Position numbers and translations under genes: made by a program
Notes under the pieces: model-generated
Seen by the model: only the letters and a program-made list of their open reading frames with translations
Database searches by the model: none
Told to the model about the DNA's origin: nothing
Part shown: positions 23,303 to 36,098 of the stretch, piece by piece
Numbering within the stretch: the stretch's first letter is position 1
How the letters are laid out: each line of letters opens with the position of its first letter
Origin: Macrocystis pyrifera
Lineage: Eukaryota > Sar > Phaeophyceae > Laminariales > Laminariaceae
Reading direction: 5' to 3'
NCBI GenBank assembly: GCA_031763025.1
Contig: JASSKH010000037.1
Location: 1-64,000 of the forward strand
Length of the DNA stretch: 64,000 bases

Positions 23303-23614
23303 TTCGATGCGTTCACTTTACCAAACCACCTCATGGAGGAACACTCTCTGCTTCTGTGTACAGTATCTAGCATGCTCATATGATGCCAAGGACGCCTAGT
23401 GGTCGAAACCGGTTCTCCACGGAGCTTGCACGGATGATGCAAGCATGTACACTTGCCAGAAATCTAAGACATACCTCGAAGAGTATTGAAACTGGCAGCA
23501 TTCTAGAGCCTGCATGCAGAAGGAACATACACCTGCATGCATTCACAACCGTATTCACCACTCGCACGGCAAGCCCTTGCATCCCGCTAAATAATGAAGA
23601 GTTTTTCTTCAACA
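23303..23614 (+). repeat. Tandem duplication of about 312 bp, unit 1
   Basis: Aligns to 23,615-23,925. Shared landmarks are AACACTCTC, GCATGCTC(A/G)TATGA(T/A)GCCAAG, ACGGAGCTTGCAC(G/C)GATGATG, AGCATGTACA, AGAAATCTAAGA and CCGTATTCACCACT against CCGTACTCACTACT. About three quarters of bases match, so the duplication is old. The 139-codon plus-strand frame that spans the junction (23,380-23,796) is a by-product. Confidence 0.7.
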
Positions 23615-23925
23615 AAGGTCAAAGAAAACCCAACCGGAACGGCTTTCTAAGAAACACTCTCAAGTGCCGTGAACAATGGTTGGCATGCTCGTATGAAGCC
23701 AAGAACGACTGGTCGTCGAAATCCGCGGTTTACGGAGCTTGCACCGATGATGTTGAGCATGTACATTCGCAGAAATCTAAGAAGCATGTCCAATAATTGA
23801 ATAGTGACAGCAATCTAGGCGCGCATGTAGAACAAACATACATATACAGGCATTGATACCCGTACTCACTACTTGTACGGCAGGCCTACCCGTCCCGCTA
23901 AAGTAAAAGTAGTGATTCCAACCAA
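23615..23925 (+). repeat. Tandem duplication of about 312 bp, unit 2
   Basis: Second unit, directly adjacent to the first. It carries CCCGCTAAAGTAAAAGTAGTG where unit 1 has CCCGCTAAATAATGAAGAG. Confidence 0.7.
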
Positions 23926-25548
23926 TGCCAAACTACAGCAGAAATGAGTGAAACTTCAGTTTCAGGGTGTGTTCGGCATAGCCACAATCTTGTTTACCTT
24001 ATTCCGACACACGGGATACAGGTCAAAGCGTATACCCTGGGCTCTTATGTCCGGCGCATACTGTTCTACTTATGGATGGCATGAACCAGGGTACGAAGGT
24101 ACCTACCGGTCGTGAAATGTTGTGTCAAGAGTTAGGGTTGGACGACACGGGTGCATCCAATATTTTGCAACTATTGTATTTCGCCCGGTTTAACCTCACC
24201 TCGCAACATATTGCTTGGACAGGTGTGCACTATATCATAAGTACCCCGCTGACGTTTCCACGGCCTGTAGTCTACTTGAAATAGCGTATCAGATAGCTGG
24301 GCTCTTCAGTTGCGAAATTGGCAAGAAGACGGATATGGGCCCACACGAAGGCACAGCTCTTGTAGCTATCGACCACACACCTAAACGTTTTCTTGTTCTG
24401 ATGTTTTAGGTTTGTCCATTTGGGTATGTTATGCTTGTTGTATCAAGTGCTTTAGCTCGCGTATCATATTATAATCACGTTGCTGCGACTGTGATGTGCG
24501 GGTAGTTTTTCTGTGTTTTTTGGTTGTAGTCACACAGCGAGCATTCCTCTAAGATGAAGAAGCAGCAAGGACACACCAGGCGCTGGAGGTAGTCGGCTAG
24601 AAGCAACAGGTTAATGTGAATAACTCACACGGTTTACGGGTAACCCAGAGAGCACGTTAGCAACTGTAACAGTAGTGGCGGACTCTCGGTAGGGGTGAAC
24701 ATTCACCGCACCCAACGTGTACGTCTGCGTTCATGGGGCGCCCCACCATAATCGGGTGGTAAACCCCTGTTAAAACATAGCTTAATATAAATGGGCAGGT
24801 TAGAAGCGGCGCCGCCACTCCAATCGCAAAACGACGTCAACAAAGCTTATAAAGTCAACCGCGCGACCGATTATACGTGTTTACTGCTGTGTATGTTATT
24901 GTCGCACCTCTTGCAGTGCACCACCGCCCCTACATTCACCCCGGATATCTAACAATCTCACTACTCGGCTGAAGCCATGTACATATGTCATGCTGTAGTA
25001 CATTCCCATGCAACGCAGTATCAGCTCCCGTATGGTTTCTGCCAATGTCCGTGCTAGGGGCTACCTCAAGCAATTGAACGTGCGTCGAGTCGCTAACCTT
25101 GTTTGCCGTCACTTTCGTCCTGTCCCCGACCCTTCGCTATAGGGGAGGCCAAATATGATGATAGCGCGAGATGCTCTCACCTAATAGTTGCCGATTTCGG
25201 GTAGGCGTCGGTTGGCAACGACGCTGTGAGACATGCTGCTCACTACGAGAGGTAGAAGCTATAACAAGGGTACAGTTAATGTTTTTGGAGGTCCGTCGCA
25301 GCTGGGGATCGAGGTTTATAATGTGTGCGGGATGGAGAGCCTGTAGTCCGCACGAAGGGACTCGTCGTATCACGTACAGTTGCGTTTGTGGCAAGGCACC
25401 CATAAGACAGTTACCTAGTGAACCCATTGCTTTCTCTGGGAGTGGCAACACCGGGTAATTGTTTAACTCGTTAATACTGTTGTCCATATGCAAGTCCGCC
25501 TCGAGAGCGGTACTTAGTACGACGCAGACCATCCTTCATGCAAATCGC
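23926..25548. other. Unassigned region
   Basis: No supported gene. A minus-strand frame of 131 codons (25,137-25,532) is unassigned. Confidence 0.4.
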
Positions 25549-25700
25549 CCAACACCTCACGGCGCTTTCCGCTTGGTGAAATTATTGGCTGCCTGGTCGG
25601 GAAAAAACCCGACGTGCCCCGTCTCCACATCATAGGGATGCGAAGGTCATACGACTACGACCATGCATGATATCGGGTACACTTCCTCCCTGTTGGACAC
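25549..25700 (+). repeat. Short dispersed repeat, copy 2
   Basis: CTCACGGCGCTTTCCGCTTGG, TGCCTGGTCGGG, AACCCGACGTGCCCCGTC, AGGGATGCGAAGGTC and CATGCATGATAT match the copies at 19.4 and 56.9 kb. Confidence 0.75.
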
Positions 25701-26049
25701 TCTCATGGGGGTAACGCTTGACAACCAAAAAAAGAGGATCATTGCAACGATTCAACTCTATAAAGACGCGAACGTGTAAGCACCTACAGGTATCTGCACT
25801 TTCAATAAACCAACACCCGTGATTCTCTAACCTCGGCCATCTAGGATCACCATGTGCGATAAAAACCAGCCAACAAAACTGCCAAGCGTAAATGTTTCGT
25901 CAACGACTCCCCGTCACGAACTACACTCACCTCTAACGTCGATATGATCTGCGCGATGCATAGTTGCTCTTGCCATTGAAAATACCCGGTTAACAAAGGT
26001 GGCGATGTGTTTCCTTCTGACTGCAGTGATTTGTTCATACATTTCGCTC

Positions 26050-26130
26050 ACAAAGGGGCTTCGCGTTTTTATGAACGAGGGGTGCACTGTCAGCATCTTT
26101 TTTAAGATGATTTTCAAGATTACAAATGTA
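26050..26130 (+). pseudogene. Possible decayed beta-helix repeat exon
   Basis: After AAAG at about 26,060 a frame reads GLRVFMNEGCTVSIFFKMIF, then KITN. The hydrophobic alternation, the G..V....C.V.I pattern and the late F..TN position resemble the clear repeat exon 90 bases downstream. No good splice donor follows. This is a weak call by analogy. Confidence 0.25.
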
Positions 26131-26151
26131 GATATGTTTTGTTTTCCCCAG

Positions 26152-26232
26152 GTGCTATTGTGGCCTCAAGTTCGGAAATCGGCATCCGCGGTAGCGCCAT
26201 CTTCACGAACAACTCAGCTTCAAGCTTTGGAG
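26152..26232 (+). CDS. Single-repeat exon of a beta-helix (PMP-type) protein
   Basis: An 81-base exon lies between GTTTTCCCCAG and GGTGAGAAAGG, a good acceptor and donor. Read in phase 1 at both ends, it gives 27 residues: GAIVASSSEIGIRG then SAIFTNNSASSFG, with GG restored across each junction. This is the polymorphic-outer-membrane-protein / parallel beta-helix repeat (GGA[IV] plus FxxN, here FTNN), about one helix turn. Such repeats form right-handed beta-helices, usually in secreted or surface proteins. Phase symmetry lets such exons be duplicated or skipped without breaking the frame. I see no second clear exon: a candidate lies just upstream (about 26,060-26,130), and a weak one downstream near 26,290 reads GTFSPESNVVV. 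It may be the remnant of a longer many-exon gene. Confidence 0.6.
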
Positions 26233-26325
26233 GTGAGAAAGGGCGCCCGTCGTGCTTCGTCTATAAAGCGTCGCGTGTGACTAAATCAATGGTACTTTCT
26301 CGCCGGAAAGCAACGTCGTAGTAAT

Positions 26326-26670
26326 ATGTGTCCAGAAGTGGACGAAGCGTTTCGGCATGAAATTTGCATTATATTTGCGTCTCGTTGGGTCACGAATCCG
26401 GTACTAATGCGAGAAGTACATTTTGAGGACAAAAACCCTGAGTTGGAAATCAATGGATGGCGACAAAACGCGCCTGTGATGTACAAGAGACTTCCTTACA
26501 AAACCGGCACCGACGAGTCAATGATTAGACTATACTGCCCCCGGAATATTTTTGTATGTGCTTTTGTTTCTGTTGTCAGGAAAAAAAGGACTGATTCTCA
26601 GTTCCATAACGAAACAATCGCACAATGTGTGCTGATATTAGTTGTGCAATGGAACGCGTTGGGAAGCTGA
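26326..26670 (+). CDS. Unassigned 114-codon open frame downstream of the beta-helix exon
   Basis: Reads MCPEVDEAFRHEICIIFASR, then EVHFEDKNPELEINGWRQ and YKRLPYKTGTDES. Composition is protein-like, but I recognise no family and no copy elsewhere. It could be another exon of the preceding gene or a chance frame. Confidence 0.2.
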   Translation: MCPEVDEAFRHEICIIFASRWVTNPVLMREVHFEDKNPELEINGWRQNAPVMYKRLPYKTGTDESMIRLYCPRNIFVCAFVSVVRKKRTDSQFHNETIAQCVLILVVQWNALGS

Positions 26671-29600
26671 TTATCGCGTGTTCTCGGAAAGTTCGTGGTT
26701 AGCATCAAGCGTAGCTAGTTGAGTCTTCTGGGGCTGGGTCCATGCAATGAGTAAATTCTGATCAGTTCTAATATATCAACGATGGTTCGTGGCTTTAGCA
26801 GAAGGCAGAAAGCAAGAATATCATACCCTGGCAGTCGTTAGATGTGGGTAGTGCGTAAGGATCTTCCATTGGTTTTCGCACGGCCAATGCCACACAATTC
26901 GGAATCATATGGAACAGTTTCTAGAGGCCCCACTTCAGATTACCTTCTAGCTGAGGAAATACGCCTTGATCATCCCATCGCCCGATTTTGATGAAAAACT
27001 GACAGGGCGCAAAACGTCTAGCAGTTGTAAAAGAGTGGACATGGTTTCTCTGTAACATGGGTAAGCCCCCTTATCTTTATCCAAGAGCTTGACTACTGTG
27101 TCCGGTATATATGCTTACATAATTTGTCTATTCAATGTCCTCTAATTTAACCAATAAAACATCAAACCTACGCAAATTGCAGCAAATTGGCCTACAGTCC
27201 TACCCTTGTCAGTCGGCACTACTAAGACGTAATACCTCGCAGAATACAGAAGCGGTCAGAATCGTCCGTGTTGTCAACGCATCTGATTGGAGGTGATCAT
27301 GAGCGCTGTGAAAGACCCTCTCGTCAAAGTCCATCGCCCCCTCGGGTTTGTCCCGCCTTCGATCAAACATACCCGGTCCAAACGCGCTCAAGGAAATAGC
27401 CAACGGATGCCAAATACTGGGATAATTTCAATCCGAAAAGCACAGAAACTGTGTTTCGTTGTATAGTGAATAACATCAGCATCCCCTTGCTTGAATGCGT
27501 TTAACTAACGGTGCAAGTAGGTCATATGTATCGTCGATACTGTGGTGGTATTATCTGGGCCCAATATGGTGGTGTACATATATTACAGGATGTACAAATA
27601 CTGCTGTAGTACTTGTGGAGTTTGCCCAAGAAATGATCTGAAGCGTTTCATCCACTGACTTTGATGACACCGTCTACGGACGTTCTCTCTACGAATCGGC
27701 TAAGCCGGTTCCTTAGTAGGAGGGGGTTCACGTTTCACCGAAATAGGGTATCAATGTACAGCACAAGTGTTTTCGCCATATTAACTCGAGAACAGTCTTG
27801 TCCGTATGGGCACCTACTAACGAGTGTATCAGCCGCAGCTTTGCACTCATGGGCCAGCAACGACGCCTATCAAGTAGCCGTGGTAACCGTTAAAAGTGGT
27901 ATAGACACCGCAACTACAACGTGGATGCCACCGGTGTGGCACTCCTCGTATTTTTGCCCGGCACTATCCAGTGAGGTTGCCTATTTGTCTTCTCATCCCT
28001 GTTTTTCATGGGGTTAGTTTCCGACGTTTATGGTACATACTTGCTAAGCCAGCCCTCTACTCGGACTAGGCCGCAGAGCTCTTTGCGGGTTTGGAAAGCC
28101 GCTCTTTATCGTGTATGAACCACCAGTTGCCGTCGCTCTCGTTAAGCAAACCCAATCTTGTTCGCTATCACACCGATCCGCGAGACACGCGACCCTATCG
28201 CGACTCCAACACAGCCATCATAATTATGGCGGTCAACCCACTTTCTCAGACAGAGACTATAGGGGACACGCGCGTGGTTGGGGTGAGGGGAAAGGGCACC
28301 GCAGCGTTGTCGTTATGAACTGTATTGTGCCAGTTTCAAGCAGTGGGCAGCGCGTTGCGAGGTGCTGTTAACGCCACCCCAAAGACAGTCGGACGAGCAG
28401 TCCCTATGAAGAAGTGTAAATATTAGCCCTTCCAGTCGATGCCGTGGTGACGCAACCTTGTGTCCGGAATCCCCATATATCAGCGGTTCATCAACCACAA
28501 GTTCGACACACAAGTGGCATCTGTATGTTTGTATGCATCGTGCGGTGAGAGAACATCCGTAGCTAGGCCGTGCCTGCATGAGCTGTCTATCAACCGTGAA
28601 CACACCAACCGCCTCTATGACGCCAAACTGTCAAAACCGTATGTTCACCAACGCGGAGCCACGTGGGCCGTGACCAACCGTAAGAACTTCTCGGGCGTAT
28701 CCGCAAGACGATGCACCCCAGCACGTCTAGCAGAGCAACGACCGTGGCGATCAATGATGACACGCCCGTGCCAGGAAGGCTACCTGTACAACAGCAGCAA
28801 TGCACAAGAAACGCAGCCCGCGATATAGCAACCTTTCACAGAATATGGCGGCGTTAGTCAAGCCGTACTTGAGCAGTACGCTGAGAGAGAGAAACTTCGG
28901 GGGAAACAATATACATATACATAAACATAACCGCCTGGCCAACTCCAAACGGAATCATTCGGTATTTCGTCGTACAGCAGCGCATTATCGAACTAGGTAA
29001 GGAGAAGTGTGTTTCTGAACTCGTATATCTTCACTGGATGGTGTAGGATGGATAGGTGGGACTGCAAATGGATACTAGCGAAAGGTAATAATCCTAAAGA
29101 AGTAAAGACGGGACTAACGCACGACAGACGTACGTATTTCTGCCCTCGCAATCCTTGTGATATACGAAAGGTGGAACCCTTTCAGTGTTCGATCGATTAA
29201 AACACATGTATCTACGACAAATACACACTACCATGCAAACATACAATCGATTAATCAACCGGGCCAAGATAATAACGAGACGCAGAGCTTGGAGGCCGAG
29301 TAAGATGATGGTTTGGATCTGCCGCATATCCACGCTCTCATCCCGAGCTCAAATTACTTAACGGGAATGGGAGGGGGGTGCGGCGGGTGTCAGAATGGAC
29401 GGATAAAAGAGCTTCCTCTGGTACGTGTAAGCGCGAACGGGGTATCGCGCATGTATCAAGCAGCGGGGAGGAAGAGCAGGTATATCTACCGCAAGCGCTA
29501 CCCCGGGTCAATTCACTCTTTAACTCCTGTGGGATCGTGTTGGCACAAGTAAACACCCGCGGAGGCAGTGACGACATTAACGTTTCGGAGATCGCTGTGT

Positions 29601-32600
29601 ATCGGCGGTGTGTCAACCGCCAATAGGACGTCAGTTTCAGCAACACGTTGGTACACAGCAGCAATGCTGAACAATATGTACACAGTGTTGAGGAAGAGAA
29701 AATAACGCCGCCAGACAGTGTCAGAGTCAGCTGTCTATAAACACCGCATATATCGTTCACAACCATCGCACAACCATGGTAGCAGAATATACATAATCGG
29801 CCAGCAGCCGGATCTGTAAATAGCTATATTTTAGTCGTTACCATGACGTACACATGTTCGCAAAAGGTGCGTACAATCCCCGCTAAACAGCAGAACCGCA
29901 ACTGCAACGAGCAACTGCGAACGACACACACGGGTTAACAACACTCCTTGCTGTGTATCACCCGCGCTCCACGAGAAACCGAGCATTGGTATACCAACAG
30001 CACCACAGAATCAAGCCGTGTCCGACCTAGATGTAGTCGAACAGGAAGCGACGAGAGGCTACCTGATACAGCGATAGCAGTTATTTATCAACCTCGAGCA
30101 GCCGTTCAAGCAATCAACGGTACTCCAACCATGGCTATGACCTAGCCGTGCCAACAGTATGTCAACTGGTAGCGGCAGGGGCACAATGAGTGGTATACCA
30201 ACCATCGCTATGACCCTCGGTGTCGGCTATATATCACCTGCGAGCAGAAGAATTAGCTGTATGTATTAAATGAACCAATCCCCTAAGAAATAACTTGGCT
30301 GCAAGCGACAACAAAAACGAGCAGGGTCATCTCAACCCCACCAGTGACCCAGTTGTGAGCCGCAGAGACAAAGGGACCAACGCCCTTTCAACCGCTGCAT
30401 CGCAGCGCATTCTTAGCAAGGCGGCAACCGCGAGCAGCGGGGCAAACGATCAAGGATATCTCGACCAAATATATCACCCAGCCATGTAAGACAAAACACA
30501 ACCGTCTACAGCGGGGAATGCGCACAGCACTATCCCCAACGAAAAGAGCAAAACGGAAAGGGATCCGCAGCATCGTAACCTCAACTTAAACTCGTTCGTC
30601 CTAACGATGAAACGGCGAGCGACGGGGAAAAGCGCGCAGCGGTGCTTCAACCACACACTGTCAGGGTTATTTCAACGGTGACCTGCCGCGAAACATTTGT
30701 CGGAAATTCAAGAAAATTGGGCCTACTCAAAGCCTGATTCCGCCCGCAGAATACACACCTCACAGTCGTGTTTCCTGAAGACATGGAGAACCGAGAGCAC
30801 AAGGGAAAGGTTGGATCGTACTCCATTTTACAAACCGACATCACACTGAATCGTTGTTATAATGATGGCGAATGGGTCATAGAGGTTGATATGCTGCATT
30901 ATTTAGAAACACCTTCACAATAATGTCATTGGGCGATGTACAGCAGTATATTATTAATACAGTAGTACTGACACCATCCGCGGTTATTCGTGTCGTTAAT
31001 GTTTTTTGTTCAAGATGCTAAACACTTGATAAATGCGTTCGACTCGCTTTTGCCGTCATTGCTCATGAGATGCAGCAGATGTCGAGGGCGTAGGATTCAA
31101 ATAGGGACGAGAATGGGAAAAACACACTCCTCGGGCATAGTTCGCAAGAGTACCCGGTGGCATTCTACGATAGAGGTTCACCCTCTATTTTTCTGAAGCA
31201 CCTCACACCTCACCCGAAAACTGACTTTTGCCTCAACCGAACTGCATGCCGATGAATAATCCCACGGCCCAAGTATACAATCACGCGATTTGTCTAGGAA
31301 ATATTGGCATTCCGACGATTTTGGGTTAAGGAGCCGCGTCATTCAGAAACCATTTTAGTGGAAATGCGTTACCTCTATGGTAGAACTTTGCCCCTATCTT
31401 CCGAGTCATTCGAAACTTTTAGTCTCGCGCATAAAACAGAGGTAACGACATTCGCATGGTCTTAAGTGAAAACCCAAAACTGTTTTACGCCGGCTGTATC
31501 GCTTAAAAAATGGATATATATCGGCCGCAGATCTTGTTTACATTCCAACGACTGAAGCCCCTCCCCGGCGCACGGTAGTTTGGCTCAGAAACTATTTTTT
31601 GTAAAATTGTACGTCTCTTATAACGATGACGCCAGGTCGATTAAAGCAGGTCAGAGGAGATGAACAGTATTTTTATTTTCAATTATTTTCCTAATGCCGC
31701 TATTTGGACGTTTCAGATGGCTCAGTCATCTGATGAACAGTAATACGTCGACACAATAACTGGGAAAATCGATCGAGTCAGTAGCGTTGACAGGGATCCA
31801 TACTTTTACGGCTATTTAACCTATGTAGCGTTCACCACCATACAATAGAGGCAGACACGGTGAAATCTACCGTGGGCGAAAACTTTGCGCTACAGTTGCT
31901 GCAGATATATTCCTGGTGTCAGTTTGATATGGACTGGATGAAACGTCGGCTCAACGCACACGAACACATTGAACACGCTACAAAAAGAAGACACCGGTGT
32001 ACAGAACGTCGAACCCGGCTCTCCACATTGCAGAACACTACTATTTCAGGCAAAACATGGGAAACTATTTATGTGCGGCCAGTTCACCGCGGTATACGAA
32101 TATCGGGCTTGAGCGAATTTCAAGTGGAGTTTTAGATCCGGGGAGCTATCGACGTCTTCATTGCGATGTCCGCACTGCCTACATAACTTGATCCACGACA
32201 GTGCTAGCCGAGATGAAACGGTGGGCATTGACAGCCGCCTCGGTGAACATGGATTACACAGCCCATGGCACATACAGTCACGTAATGTCGACATGCAGAT
32301 GCTGCACACGTGCCAATTTCGGTGAACCAGACATCAAGAGCAAGCATGGTGATAACAGAATCACCACGATTGTCTGGTGATGACAACATCGATAGAGAAC
32401 GGTGATACAGCCGCTAAACGCCCGCGTGGGCCGCCATGGCGTTTCCAGCAAAACCCAGGTCGCCGAGGTGTTCGCCAAGTGATCGTGTCGTATCTGAAAA
32501 CACATTACTGAAACTGGCTCTGTCCACGTCGATACCAAACAATCCCAAGGGTTCACAGTGTGGTGTTTGCAAATGGTGCGGTGAAGTATTGTGCGTGTTT

Positions 32601-32840
32601 CATAAATACGACTCTCATCGTACGTTTTTACCTGTACACAACCACAAGGTACCGCAAGGCGCCGTATTCGTAGTATTCCCAGATATATCCATTCGCACCG
32701 TACCACTACTCATACCGAAAATTCCGCCCCCAACGGCCCTGTTTCGTTATCACAGCACCAACATACATCGACAAGATATTAGTCATTAAACTTTGCTACC
32801 GTGCCGGAACGGCCTTACGTTTTTCCGTTTACTTCTTTTT
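26671..32840. other. Unassigned region, partly A/C-rich on the plus strand
   Basis: No supported gene. Frames of 118-142 codons (27,661-28,017 +; 29,338-29,766 -; 32,278-32,706 -) are unassigned. From about 29,900 to 30,680, loosely recurring blocks suggest a highly diverged tandem array: GCGAGCAGCGGGG / GCGAGCGACGGGG, and GGTCATCTCAACC / GGATATCTCGACC / GGTTATTTCAACG. Confidence 0.35.
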
Positions 32841-32845
32841 CCAAC

Positions 32846-32962
32846 GTGTACCGCATCGTACGATTTCAAACCGCAGCGCGCGGTATCCAATTGTACCGCG
32901 CCGTACAAGTTTTAACAGCACCGCATCGCATCGTACAAATTTCAGAAAGCAGAATCCGCGCC
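32846..32962 (+). repeat. Short minisatellite
   Basis: About three units of roughly 40 bases built on ACCGC(A/G)(T/C)CGTAC followed by AATTT-like sequence: GTACCGCATCGTACGATTTC, GTACCGCGCCGTACAAGTTT, CACCGCATCGCATCGTACAA. Confidence 0.6.
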
Positions 32963-35191
32963 GCACCGTGGTCTGGTGCGGGAGTGGCAAGTGTACTACA
33001 GTACGTATTGTACCATCTCTGGGGCCCCTGACGGAAGGATCTCCGGACCTTACCCAAACCAAAGGTTGAAAACATGCGTGGACTCAATCCGATGATGAAC
33101 TCTTACCTCGTAGGTGCTAACGAAAAAATTCGTTTACAGCTCAAATGGCATACCGAGCCGGTCATCAGTTCAAGGGCTAGATCGATCAGTCAGACGTGGT
33201 TCGGCCAGAATGTGTAATGTGCCGCAATCTATAGTGAATAGTGTACTTTGAAGCATACAGGCGAATTCAACTAGGAAACCGCGCTACCCTTTGGTGACAC
33301 ACGGTGAACCGCGTTTGAAAAAATGAAGTATATCTCCTGCTGTCTCATCGTTCAAATTATACGGTAATACTATTATGTGATCTTGAAAGAGAGCCAGATC
33401 TGCTTTTTAAATTGAAAGACGGACCACCACGACAACAACCACTCTTACGGTAAAATCATACGAGTGCGTGCGTAGGACCATGATACTCTACCTGCCTATC
33501 GTTGCGAATCATCCGTGTTTAAATGTTTCCCAATCGGGAAATATAACTCGTTTCTTTCCATTTGTCAGTTTTCTGGCCAGCTTGACTCCGGGGCGTATAC
33601 CCCGATAACTTCAAATTAAGGACGTGTTGGGTGTGCCTGGGGTGTGCAGTTTCATGTAGTTTGTCAGAGGCGGTTTAGCCGGGTATGCTACTTTTTACTC
33701 AAGCCACCGGCAAAGGACATGTACTATGAGAGGGGCGTTTGCAAGGATTAATCTAGAAAACACAGATTTTGCAGACATCAACTCGATTCCATCGCAACTA
33801 TACGGCCAGTAGTGGCGGTTTATCACAGAGATATCAACCCGTGCAGCTCCAGCGGCCCTACATGTCTGCATGTACAAACATAAACCCATTGTGAAGATGC
33901 TGTATGGCGAGATGTTCTGAATGCCCAGTGCCGGACATTGACAACCGGGGACGAGTGGAAACGGAAGACTGTAATTCCAGTCGCAGGGCTAAAAAAAGCT
34001 GCAACGGTCACGTGGACTACGGGGGCACCAGAAACCGCTCGAGATGCAAAGAAAACACTGAACTCGGTATCACTGAAGGTACGACAGTAACCGCACGATC
34101 CGTGGAGCGATATTCCCAGGCAGACACTAAGAGTGGGTTGTTTTGCTGTAGGCTTGGAATAAAGTACAAAGTATTTGCTTTTCATCCCCGACGTACGGAT
34201 CGACGCTGCAGTGATGGTTTCATGTCAGAGCGGCCGTGATGTCCATATCGGCGAAACCGTTTACCTGCACGGGTGTCCCATGGGCAGCGATGCGAGCCAA
34301 CTGGTCAACTTTAGTAACTCATTTCGCGACACGAAACGAACGTTGAAGTCGAGACACAAAACCCTAGGCAACTGTAACTGGGACTGAAAGCGTTGCATGT
34401 GCTCTAACCCCTTACCCTAACCCTGAAAATAAAACATACACGCAATCGTCATGCGATCTAAGGCCGGAAGCTCAGACTTGCTATCAATCTCAGTGTCTGA
34501 CAACTCCCACCACACCGTCAAGCACTGATATAAATTTTCGACCCCACCTGGTTAATAAAACGACAAAAATTCCGGCTGTACAAGCTGTGCTTTATTCACT
34601 GAAACCTGATCTCGTTCGGTTCCCGAGATTCGCCCCGCCGCCGTCTGGTAGCCCGCACCCCTATTCCTCGTCACCCTTGGACGATTTAGCAGAGCCTCCT
34701 CCTTGCCGTTCCCGCTTTCGTCACCGCACGCATGAAGCATTCGGAACCGTGCCAACACCAGGCTTGACCTACATGTGTGCAGCCCCAATGGCACCTCCAC
34801 CGCGGTGCGTTTCGGTCCGGCATCGGATATCCGGGTTATGGCGGTAATTGCATAAGTCTCCCTTTCTTTTGAACCGACATGGCCGCTGTGAGGCCCAACC
34901 GAAGCACGCCAGCTAAGCGGAATCTTCGTCCCTGCGCGGCGCACACGTCAATTGGGGCGATCTTGTTCTTCGCGAGATTCGACCGTGTCCCTGTGAGGTT
35001 CGACATGCTAAAAATTCATCGGCGTCGATGCAATCTTGAGCTCAAAAAGGAAGCACTTCATTTGGCGTTTCGTTGATGCCCGGCGGCTCGTTTAAGATAG
35101 ACTAAGCGAGAGGGCTGTCGAACACTCGATATTTTTGCTGCTGAACAGGCCTATCCTCGCCTTGTGGACTGATATTACAATCGCTTGGGGG
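32963..35191. other. Unassigned region
   Basis: No supported gene. About two and a half telomere-like units occur at roughly 34,408-34,424 (CCCTTACCCTAACCCTG). Protein-like text may continue from the next feature on the minus strand down to about 34,550, but with frame changes. Confidence 0.35.
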
Positions 35192-36094
35192 TTAGCTTCG
35201 CGTCGTGACGTCGACGCCGTCCTGGAATGTCGGGGGTAGCTTCTCCACCAGCGTCCTTCCCCAAACCGAGATTTTACGCCACCCCATAGCGAGAAGGGAT
35301 GCAGTCGCCAGAACGGCGAATGGATTGTTGATGTCGATCGTTTGATCGGTGCCTGGTTCCACCCCATGTAGCGGAAACGAAGTCACATCAAGACCCAGTA
35401 AAGAATTGAGCTCTTCCACTACTGCAGAGGATACTAGGGCAGTGTTCTTGAAGACGACTTGCAGTTAGACTCTCGGCAAGTCACACATTTTTGTCTTGTG
35501 GCCGCAAGGGAGCCATAACACTCGAATGTCAGGGTTCTTCCACGCGTTGATCTTCTCCATTAGCCATATCGTTTTTCACTCGCTACCGAGAGCGAAAGCC
35601 CCACCGTTATGCTGCCCGTGGTCATCGCTTGTCTCGTGACAGTCCTTGATGACGTGGATGTCATCCAGAACTTTTTGAAGGTCTTGGATATTTTCGAGCC
35701 GCTCCCAGTTCTCGGCGGTTATATCCTCTACCGTTTCGAGCCATCATTCCTTCTTGGTTGCATCGGCCTCGATCGCATCCAGACGATCGTTACTCGCCGT
35801 GCAGTGAACAACGCATATTCGGCTCGAAGGACTGAACGTTCACCTGCGTTGCTACTCGTACCACTCGACCTGCAGCTCATCGTGGCCATCTCGGGCCGCA
35901 CCGTGTCCTTGGTCCTTGAGTCGAAACTGAATTTCGTTTGAGAAACAAAATTGAACTGGCGAACGTGAAGCGAAGCCAGAAGTCATATAGTGAGTGCACA
36001 TTGTACGGGGCGGCCACAACTTCGCACGAGCCATGACTTCGCCTGTGGAACCAATGGGTGGATCGCCAGGACCGTATTCAGGGTATAAACGCAA
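35192..36094 (-). pseudogene. Decayed ~300-codon ORF with coiled-coil segment, unknown family
   Basis: One minus-strand frame stays protein-like for about 300 codons with only five internal stops (about 14 expected by chance). It includes FSNEIQFRLKDQGHGAARD near the start; then NDRLDAIEADATKKE, a stop, WLETVEDITAENWERLENIQ and DLQKVLDDIHVIKD, a charged stretch with heptad-like leucines; then WLPCGHKTKMCDLP; then VVEELNSLLGLDVTSFPLHG and NPFAVLATASLLAMGWRK; and it ends VTTRS. The first part, and an overlapping frame reading LRAEYALFTARRV near 35,790-35,840, faintly recall TIR domains (strand-helix with KDQGH, then an RxEAEYA-like motif). Because that match needs a frame change, I do not name it as such. 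The right end abuts repeat copy B (36,099), whose insertion may have truncated it. Confidence 0.45.
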
Positions 36095-36098
36095 GTTT

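Noticed and set aside
34408-34424. Interstitial telomere repeat
   Set aside because: Only about two and a half CCCTAA-like units; chance is likely.
35785-36060. TIR domain
   Set aside because: EIQFRLKDQGH and LRAEYALFTARRV are suggestive, but they lie in different frames, and the second overlaps the better-supported coiled-coil frame.
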